From assembly GCA_036873755.1 (NCBI GenBank), contig JAVTVY010036975.1, forward strand, positions 1-64,000: a stretch of DNA of 64,000 bases, given 5' to 3'. Below the pieces are notes generated by a model that was not told where the DNA came from, did no database searches, and was given only the letters and a program-made list of their open reading frames with translations. Position 1 is the stretch's first letter; every line of letters begins with the position of its first letter. Both the position numbers and the translations under genes were made by a program. Source of the DNA: Hanleya hanleyi (Eukaryota; Mollusca; Polyplacophora; Lepidopleurida; Hanleyidae). This document shows positions 56,037-64,000 of this stretch, piece by piece.

Positions 56037-56513
56037 TAGCGTCTTAGATTGGCACCGGTATCGAATTTCCATAGAGAATTTCGCAACACGGAAACGACAG
56101 CTCATACATTGTGTGTTACCGCGAGTATTTTCAGACGTATTTCCGGTTTGCACTAAAATGGCAAGTAAACAAATGTGGATTTGACTTTAACATGGAATCG
56201 GGAGGCATGAAACGTGCCTGGCCCGAAAGAAATAAACTTTATGACAGTCTTTCACTCACGAACATGAAAAAACACGTGTTCCACTCCCGCCATATTTTCG
56301 TAACCGGAAGTAAACAAAACAAAGCTTTGTGGGATAGCTATTAATTTTAATCCTGGATTAGGCGGCTAATAGCGCGATTAACTAACACCGGTCCGTTTTG
56401 ACGTTTGAGCAACGGGTTTAAATCACGGTGTTAGTTAATCTTAGATTAGATATTTAATAGTGGTTTAGCGCTAATAGTGGTGTTAGTTTAATCGCTCGTC
56501 GAACAACCGGCCC

Positions 56514-57117
56514 TTGTTTTTGTATAAAATAAGCAAACATACTGGGCTAGTAACAACACCGTGCCATTCTATTAAGACACCTTAGTCAAAGGGAGATAAT
56601 TTACTTCAAAAAATGGCTGATGATAAATTGTGACTGATAATTGATGCCTGTTGCACATAAAGGTGAAGTAATACATGTGTATCCTATCGACTGGTTTTGC
56701 AATATTTCTGAAGTATTACATATTGGTGTTTCTTGTTATTCAATTGGAGCGATATGTAAGATTTGATCTGATCTGATCTGCTGGATTGTTGAAGTAAGAT
56801 AGAGCTTTCCACTGGGTTTAAGTTAACTTGCTTGTATTAAAGTAGAGCAATCTAACTCATTAATCAACTTGTTTTTTTAGTTATGGCGATCTTGAATGCT
56901 CTGCATTAGAAACAAGTGGAGAATGGTTTGAGATGTGACCGAATGGGTGAGATGAAATAAGGGTGACAGCAGAAACTATTAGCATATCTATAGGCCTATA
57001 TTTGAAAGTACTTGTAAATTTAGAGCTGCACTTTGAAGGATACACAAGTTCTCTGTATAAAAAGAGAAATATTGACGACATAACCCTGGAATCGCTGTGA
57101 CTGGGTGATGCCATTAA
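56514..57117 (+). repeat. Rest of tandem duplication copy 2 and flank
   Basis: 56514 to about 56880 continues copy 2 of the duplication begun at 37673 ('tttttgtataaaat', 'gctagtaacaacacc', 'gtagagcaatctaactc'). The remainder to 57117 shows nothing. Confidence 0.7.
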
Positions 57118-58075
57118 ACTCCCAGAAGAAGACCCCCTTCAGCTTGAAGGACCAACAACACAATCTGAACTGTTAGCCGCGGTCAAGAAACAAAAGAAGG
57201 AAAAAATTCCAGCTATTGACGGATTTACTTCGGAGTTTTTTTTAAATTTTACTGGAAAGATCTTCATAATTTCTTGATGGTGAGATGTTAATCACACAAA
57301 GTCAATGGACTCATTACATGTGTTCCTAAGAGAGATTAACTCAGATTCTATTTAGGAAACTGGAGACCGATAACGTCATTAAACGTTTTAATTCGCTGAG
57401 CGAATTAAAAATGTTTTGCCAAAAATTATCCAAGAAGATCAAAGAAGAGGTTTTATGTAGGGTAGGTATAAAGGAGACAACATTAGTGTGATGTATTATA
57501 TAATGGAATACTTAGAAACTCAAAACCTTCCAGGTCAACTTTTCCTTACATACTTTGAAAAAGCGTTTCTTGGACCTTTCTGGAAAAAGTATTATGCTTT
57601 TTTAAGTTTGGTACTTCGATATTACAATGGATAAAATCACCTTCTAATAATATAACTTCATCAGTCACAAAATATGCCGTACTGTAAAAAAAATTTCCAG
57701 ATGAAAAAGGATTTAGACAGGGTGATCCGCTATTCCCTTATTTATTAATCATCCGTGCGAAAATTTTGGCTCTTCAAATTAGAAACAATATGGACATCAA
57801 TGGTATTAGCATAGGAAATGATACATTCAAAATAAGTCAATATGAAGATGACACTTGTCTTCTTTTAGATGGCTCAACTGAATGTTTGAAAGCGTGTCTG
57901 AACACGCTTGATCTAATTGCACGGCTCTCAGGTCTAAAAATTAATCTGGCTAAAACAAAAGTAATATGGTTAAGAAGTAAAAAGGTAAGTGAGGAAAGAC
58001 TCTATGGAGAGGTGAACCTGGAGTGGTGTAACTTTTCTTTCAAACCTTTGGGGGTCACATTCAGCGAAAACTAGC
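57118..58075 (+). pseudogene. L1/Tx1-like LINE reverse transcriptase remnant
   Basis: Opens with EEDPLQLEGPTTQSELLAAV then a KIPAIDGFTSEFF segment, the 'SPGxDGFTxEFY' motif of L1/Tx1-type RTs. Several frameshifts and stops follow. The best frame (57766-58071) has ISQYEDDTCLLLDGSTECL, where the catalytic YADD box has become YEDD, followed by LSGLKINLAKTKVIW (GLxxNxxKTK) and a C-terminal 'FKPLGVTF'. Endonuclease and 3' end are missing. Dead element. Confidence 0.8.
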
Positions 58076-58099
58076 CCATTTTCATTCCAGATCGAGTTA

Positions 58100-58500
58100 T
58101 ATGGTCTCTTCTAAATACTCAAAACTCATAGATGCTATTATGAGCTGTTTCTTGAAACATTGTCGACATATCAAACCATTTCGACCCACGAAAATATGGC
58201 CTGAACACGTTTTTTTCATGTTCACGCCGTAGAACGGGGCCTGTATCTTCTCCGAAGACGTATGAACAAAAACCACACCTTTTTCGTCCAAGAACACGCG
58301 ATGTGGCCTCTTCTAAACACCAAAGCCGCGCAGATGGAATTATGAGCTATTTCTTGAAAAATTGTCAATATATCAAACCATTTCGACCACAATAATAATA
58401 TGGACTTTTTGCAAATCCAGTCCATGTTCATCCTAGAACACGTGATATGGTCTCTTCTACATGTACATGTAGTTACAGAGAAAATCCTCCTCCCCATCCA
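58100..58500 (+). repeat. Two and a half tandem units with a TTAA-MITE end
   Basis: 'atatggtctcttctaaatac' (58102), 'atgtggcctcttctaaacac' (58302) and 'atatggtctcttctacatg' (58448) start related units of 200 and 146 bp. At 58495-58517 'gaccgggtagggttaa' is a lone right end of the TTAA MITE family. Confidence 0.6.
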
Positions 58501-58774
58501 GACCGGGTAGGGTTAATATAAATACCAACCACTTTTCTAAAATTTGTACTTTACTAGAGTAATTATATTGAGCTAAGGTTATGAGAAACTCCAAAAATAT
58601 GTTGAAAAAATCGCACAAGCTGAGAATGTGATGTCATTCATGTTTATTTGACAAACATGTACATGATCATAATATATACACCATGCACACAACACAATAA
58701 GTTAAGGAAGAGCTGTCCCTGGCAGGTTCCCCACCGGGCACTCTGTCTGAACTGAAATTTTCCTCCACAAGACT

Positions 58775-60476
58775 CTATAGTGAACTTCGCATAGTGGAAG
58801 GTGTGTGTGAGGCTGCAATAATTGTGTTGAAACCCAAGAGTGTAGAATTATCCAAATACTGTTCATGAGGATATGTTCTATTACAAGCGTCTGGCCCGTC
58901 ATTCATATTCCAGCCGTCGCCTATTAGAGAATATCCGCGTCCATAATCCAAAGACCTATTCCATATTCCATAAAAAGCACTAGCACCAAATTGAAAAAGA
59001 CAAACACAGTATCCATGAACATAGGCTACTTTCCTGCAAGAAAGAAGCCGTCAACAGTTTTCAATGATGCCGGCAAGACATCACGGTATTCCAAAAAATA
59101 TACGTATCGCTGATCAGTATTCTTGATCCATATGGTATCCGTTGTAAAGTCGTCATCTAGAGAGCGATATATCTCAATTTGATTGTGACTGTTCATATGA
59201 GCATAATGAGATCTTGAAGTACATGGGTTCATATTCACTTGCTCACCTATGTAATCTCTGTAATCTTTGAAAATAGGTCAAGGTCAGTCCCAGGTGAACT
59301 TAACCTAGATACCTTCATAAAACATAATTGTGTGAAAGATTCAGCTCCCAGTTTTCTGTGTTATTGAGATATTGCGCTCACATTGCTATTACAGTTTTGA
59401 ACTCTGTGACTTAGAGAATAGGTCAAGGTCAATCTGGGGTGAACTTGACCTGGAGCCTCTTATAAATCAGTGTTTTGCCACGGATCAAAGTTCTAAGTCA
59501 AGTTTTCCTTTAAATATTTTATTCACAGGCAAATAGGACTGTTATTCACATTTTTACCTCTATAACCTTCAAAAATAGCTCAAGATCAGTCCTGAGTAAA
59601 TTGAAATAGCGAGCCTCATACGACAGCACTGTGCAAAGACAAAAGTTCAAGCCTTCATTAGTATTGCGTTCACAAAATTTGGAACGGCCACACAGGCGTC
59701 TGGGCGTCCGCAGACGGACATATGTGAAGGGATAAACAAGAAATGTAAAAGAAATACCATAGATGACTGTTGTATATAGGTCCACAATCGAAATCAGCAT
59801 AGCCATTACATGTCAAAGTATAAATTCTGCATGAAGACAATATACCACAACTAATTCTTAAAAAATAAAACTCCTGCCAATATTAACACGCCAATGTTTG
59901 TTTAGAATTTACAGATGACAGAGGTTGAAGCATGTCAGTGACACATCAAACAAAATACACTAGACGGGGGAAACATCAGCTGAGAATTCAAAACGACGAA
60001 CGACTTGAAAGACTGAAGCTCAAATAAGGTCTATAGGCCACTTACAACACACAACAGAAAACGTAAGATGTAAGTTATATTTGTACAATGGACTTTTCCG
60101 GAGAACATACCTTTTCCTGTTTTCTTTAGTCGAAAAATGACTAAAAGGCACTATTTTTAGATGTCACTATGTTTTCGTTATCACAGGTTTGCATTATGAC
60201 ACTTTACACGATTCATACTTGAATTGTTTATACGGTATGGATTCAAATGGAATAGCATGCTCATTGGCCACCTTTAACATGTGACGTTTCTCGATGTAGA
60301 TCCATGGCACACACAGCACTTTCCAGGGGGATATGACATACTTCGCAAGGTATCGCACAAAACCACAGGTATGTGATATAGTTCCACAGCGCAGGCTCCG
60401 GCAATGTTGCTACCATGACCGAGAAGGCAGAAATTGTAATAATCGTTGACAAAACAACCATGAAAGAGATTGTCAA
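58775..60476 (-). CDS. Predicted secreted Cys-containing glycoprotein, frame broken
   Basis: Exon 1 is 60476-60272 (68 codons): MTISFMVVLSTIITISAFSV begins a signal peptide, with mature Cys near 40, 44, 47 and 56. Its donor AAAG|GTGGCC leaves one base. Exon 2 starts at 59246 after 'gattacatag' with two bases, so the phases fit, and reads EQVNMNPCTSRSHYAH then IEIYRSLDDDFTTDTIWIKN. At about 59033-59036 the frame must shift by one to continue into KVAYVHGYCVCLFQFGASAF, with N-glycosylation sequons NRS, NRT and NST, to a TAG at 58775. No splice choice repairs the break, so this is a frameshifted gene or a base error. Not recognised. Secretion is inferred from the leader only. Confidence 0.5.
59250..59605 (+). 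repeat. Three diverged intronic units with TCAAGGTCA
   Basis: 'gaaaataggtcaaggtcagt', 'gagaataggtcaaggtcaat' and 'aaaaatagctcaagatcagt' at about 148-160 bp intervals. TCAAGGTCA is the extended half-site of orphan nuclear receptors (ERR/SF1 type); activity unknown. Confidence 0.55.
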
Positions 60477-60569
60477 GCCGCTTCTTGAGTATGATCAGCC
60501 AGGTTTGAAATATACATGTAACATGTTGGATCCGATCCAAATCCTTTTCATACTATAATAACTTTGATT

Positions 60570-61872
60570 TCACAAAAACGGAAAGTCACACGTGGCATCT
60601 ATATCGGTGACACTGACCTCGTTTGAACGTATTTTGACCAAGTCATATTCAGAATATACTGATGTGTGCGGGAGAATATAATCCGCTATGTATTTCACAA
60701 CAAGATATGCAGAGCGGAAAATCTCCCCTCTGGTACGCAAGAAAATCCTGCAAGGATTCAAACCCTCTTCCACGTATCCTTTAATTAATGCTACCGAAAT
60801 GTCTATCTCAGGACTGGGGCAGATCGGAGTCTGTAGATAAACAGGCTCGGTCACTGAACCGTCGCGAACGGCTTTCAAATTGTAGCCCCATAAGCATTCT
60901 TTGTTAGGATATATTTTCTCCGCTATATGTTTTACGAGATAAAAAAGAGATCCAAAAACTTTCGAGGTAAGCTCTGGTTTGCCTGATTTGATAGAATGGT
61001 ATACCTCTTTGGGCGATTTTCCGTCAATTATGTCCTTTCGGATTGCGGACAGGAAAACTTTCATTTCTTCCACCTTTCTAATAGTTTGGCGGAGACGATC
61101 GACGTTGTTCTTGAGGAGGTTCAACACTGGTTTGATGTAGACATTACTGAAGATTCTTACGTTGTTAAAAGAAATTTTTGAATACACCTTACTTGCATCG
61201 CATGACGAGGACGCAAGTCCATAGTTATTGTCGATGTAAGATCGCATCCGGGAAAAGGAATAATGATAATTCCGGCCGTTGTAGGCCAGCCGTCTCAAAA
61301 ACTTCACCGCCGTCCTACAAAATTTTACCCCGAATTGTCTTATATTCTCAAGTGCTTTGTTCAGTTTAGTTCTAGCTTCAACTAAAGTATTCTTTGTTTT
61401 TCGCAGACTATCTCTGATTTTTCTCTCCTCTTTGACGCTGGACACAATATCTACTACACTGGTTACAACCGCAAATGCAGCTCCAATACCAGCTAGAGCG
61501 ATTGCGGCCGTGCTAGTAGCACCGGCTATAAGACCGGGTAATGTGATCAACAACTCTACCTCGAATGCTACTAATGATAACGCCGCTTCACTTCGTATTT
61601 GGGAAAGCCATTCCTGATAATTTAACTTAAGGTCATCGACATTTATTATTTGGTCGGGTAAACCTGCGTAAAGGGTGCCCAGATTCGACAAAGAACCATT
61701 CAGTCGTATTTGCAATTGTCTTATTGTCACTAAGTTGTCCTGGATATCCAATACTTGATTGACAACCTCATCCAAGGCCTCTTTGTACTTAGTAGCGTCA
61801 CCGCCAGTAGCTGAGTTGAATCGACCTTTCAGCGTCGAAATCTCTGGTTTCAACTTCTTCTCTATCTCGTCT
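60570..61872 (-). CDS. Coiled-coil protein with a central hydrophobic hairpin, last exon
   Basis: One long exon of 433 codons plus TAG. Its acceptor at 61873 has a strong pyrimidine tract ('tgcatgattatag'), and no ATG fits before it, so at least one upstream exon is missing; the M at 61886 in a plain translation is a TTG. Residues about 1-95 are helical and heptad-like. Residues about 100-150 are a long hydrophobic Ala/Gly/Ile/Val stretch (LLITLPGLIAGATSTAAIAL, then GIGAAFAVVTSVVDIV). Residues about 150-195 are a charged coiled coil. The last about 230 are mixed with scattered Cys. This plan resembles SMCO3-like or apolipoprotein-L-like membrane-active proteins, and also alpha-helical pore-forming proteins; sequence alone does not decide. 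Confidence 0.7.
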
Positions 61873-64000
61873 CTATAATCATGCAAAACAGTAAAACAAA
61901 AAAGATTACACTTTCGGTGGAAGCCATGATACCTTCGAGTATATTTAACATGCTATAATTATCAACATAGTGTTATACCTTTCCGCAACAAAGATGGTTT
62001 TTCCCATGTATTAACATAGGCTATTATATGAATGATTTGAAGCAATATAATATACAATCATGAGTAATGCAGGATAAGCCATTTCAACTAGCTGTCAACT
62101 TTTGGTCTTATAAACGATGAACATACAATTCAGTTTTGGAGCCTCCATAAGAAAGGATGGCTACCATTTTCCATGATATATGTAATATAACACGTTTTGA
62201 AGACTTTCCTTTTCCGAACTAAAGGCATGAGACCAGTTTGAGGAACCTGGAATCGATTGCCTGGGCGTGTTTGTTTATACCACGCCCAACTAAATCCCCA
62301 AAGGTAAGATCAGAAACACCCATTATGACCTTGTATACGGGTTTAAGGATAGCTGTCCCCATAGAGGGTCAAAATTGGTCATTTTTTTATTTCTGCATTC
62401 AAATATTCACTATTTCCTCTAACATTTGGTGCAAAAATGAAATCAAAATTATAAATAGAAGTGCTTCAATATTAGGATTAAAAATTTAGTTTCCGAGGCA
62501 CTGGAACAATCAAATAGATTGCCTTAGCTTGGGCTTGGCTACTATTATTTTTGTCTGTTAAATTTTCCTTTTCGAAACTCATTTACGCAGCATTATGGTA
62601 AGCTAATTATCTATTAGTCCTACTTATTTACATTAATCTACCCCCTTCTGATCAAAACCATGCAAACGTCCGTATTTTTGTTTCTAATTATAACAGTGAC
62701 ACTTCACTCAGACACCCGCCATGAAGTGATCTACACATGTGTGAACAATTCTCAGCTAAACAAGTTTTAGCAAGTTTTTTAAGTTTACATTGGACTTTAA
62801 ACCGCCTTGATGAAAAAAACTCAGTGTAGTAGTTATCCAGAATAAACAGGAATTCGAGTAGGTCCCATTAGGCAGATTAAAAATGTATTTGACAATAGAA
62901 TTTAAGCAAAAAATTTGGATTAATTCAACAGATGTATAGCTGGACACAATTTTGCTCGATTTTTAGCCTTTCATTTTTGTACAAAATCCGAGATTTAAAC
63001 GTTAATTTCTCGAAATGTATCCCTGATACGCTTTTGAAATTTGGCATGCTTGTTACTTATAAGGTGATCTAGTAAACTCTTTCTCACTTTTTGTAAGTTC
63101 GGATTAGTTTTTTAATTATTCAACTTTTAAGACAAACGACCGTACAAAAGTACGTTTTTTCAATCTATTTTAGTAAAATAGCTGTAAAAACAAAACCAGC
63201 CAAAAATTTAAAAAAATGAGATAACGTTTACTAGTTCAAATTGTCTCCTATCAAGGTATACCATCAAAGTTGAAACAAGACCAACAGTTTTCATGAAATT
63301 TCAATTGAAAAATGGACGCTATTGTTTTCATTTTAATTTTTTAAAATTGGAATATTTTCTACGCCCTACGACGTATGCTTTCATAAAATATATAGTTTAT
63401 TATGGTTATCTTGTATATTTATTGATACAGACGACAAATTATCACGGAAGTGCAAAAACTGCCTCTAAGGAGACAGCTATCCTATAAATATTAAAACTTC
63501 ACTGGCAATTGTGCTCTGGCACCTGTCAGTTATTATGACCGTATGCGGAATTATTGACATTTGCACACGAGAACAATAGGCTTATAAATCACGAGTCACC
63601 CTATAAATTGTGTCCGGCACCTGAAACTAGAAGTATGTATATAAATACGGGAAAACCAAATACATCCTCGAACATCATCTTAATGAATTGTACAAGTAGT
63701 CGTTGTGTAAACCTTTGGGTTGTACATAGCAGAAAGAAGCAAATAAGTTTTACGAGCTGTATCATGTCTATAGACAATCAAATAATTTACAGCGGAGTGC
63801 TCAAGTGTTCTAGTGTTCAGTTTGATCCCTGACAGAAAGCCGAACGTTCAAAATTACCAGCAGTAAACAGGGTAAAAATGTTTAGCCAAATGGATCACCT
63901 CAATTTTTTAGAATGGGAACTTTAATATATACATACCTCAGTCTACACACACTCGGGTAGTAAAGACAACCTTTCTTCACCTGTACGATCTTCAGTGTTG
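61873..64000. other. Gene-free right edge
   Basis: AT-rich with no supported exon. The first exon of the coiled-coil gene should lie here or beyond. A minus-strand frame starting MASTESVIFFVLLFCMII overlaps the acceptor tract and stops at once; it looks like a leader but is out of frame. Confidence 0.4.

Larger units (their letters stand above)
37764..56513. mobile_element. 18.75-kb inserted block with GGGCCGGTTGTTCGA ends
   Basis: Left end GGGGCCGGTTGTTCGAAGCG, right end complementary to GGGCCGGTTGTTCGACGAGC. Subterminal DNA on both sides is full of 'attaatcgcg', 'attagcgctaa' and 'tattaaat' words. Both flanks belong to one interrupted copy of a tandem duplication whose intact twin reads straight across, which fixes the borders within a few bases. 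Termini of this kind recall PIF/Harbinger or ISL2EU DNA transposons, but I see no transposase and no clear target duplication. Much of the size is nested elements (38395-40209, 44342-50804, 54069-55225). Two independent elements cannot explain the flank continuity. Confidence 0.65.

Noticed and set aside
56111..56344. 77-codon plus frame near the right end of the 18.75-kb block
   Set aside because: No SANT/Myb or transposase motif could be recognised, so it is not offered as the missing Harbinger-type gene.
61886..61930. Leader peptide MASTESVIFFVLLFCMII directly before the coiled-coil exon
   Set aside because: It is in another frame, ends at once in a stop, and its T-rich stretch is better explained as the pyrimidine tract of the splice acceptor.

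Overview
This is an animal nuclear genome window. Genes are split by GT-AG introns, and most of the sequence is transposon-derived. The best taxonomic hints are SINE tails of the type 'acgttaaac...ttcactcactcactc' (10.46-10.82 kb, 53.0 kb, and a related remnant at 26.04 kb). These are familiar to me from molluscs, especially gastropods, so I infer a gastropod-like mollusc; no single-copy marker confirms this.

Layout. 1-1.8 kb: three tightly packed minus-strand genes, two of them tandem paralogues with a PC4-like signature, each behind its own TATA box; this is virus- or large-transposon-like. 1.8-15.7 kb: a repeat-built block with inverted arm pairs, an array of YY1-like and octamer motifs, four ETS-CRE composite sites, two NRF1 palindromes, a LINE split by a TTAA-flanked element, satellites and a tRNA-Thr-derived SINE. 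One broken arm holds a 2.9 kb insert with a TATA-driven C2H2/acidic gene and a convergent multi-exon Cys-rich gene. 16.3-26.5 kb: a plus-strand divergent ionotropic glutamate receptor (IR-like) in seven phase-compatible exons, with introns full of tandem repeats and MITEs. 27-30 kb: a TA-flanked MITE, a small two-exon gene with a decayed relative at 8.9 kb, and a TTAA MITE.

30-37 kb: gene-poor. 37.76-56.51 kb: one 18.75 kb inserted block with GGGCCGG termini that splits a copy of a tandem duplication, so its borders can be read from the neighbouring copy. Nested inside are a 1.8 kb element with long TIRs and a 9-bp target duplication carrying a RecQ-like helicase exon, a 6.46 kb DIRS-type retroelement with inverted ends and an internal complementary region, a palindromic element with a short transposon-associated ORF, and smaller MITEs. 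57.1-58.1 kb: a dead L1/Tx1-like LINE. 58.8-61.9 kb: two minus-strand genes, one predicted secreted Cys-rich protein (apparently frameshifted) and one long coiled-coil/hydrophobic-hairpin protein. 61.9-64 kb: nothing recognised.

The host genes (receptor, secreted protein, coiled-coil protein) show no functional link. The window is mainly a record of repeated insertion. The least explained parts are the PC4-like cassette, the 12.2-15.1 kb gene pair, and the helicase element.
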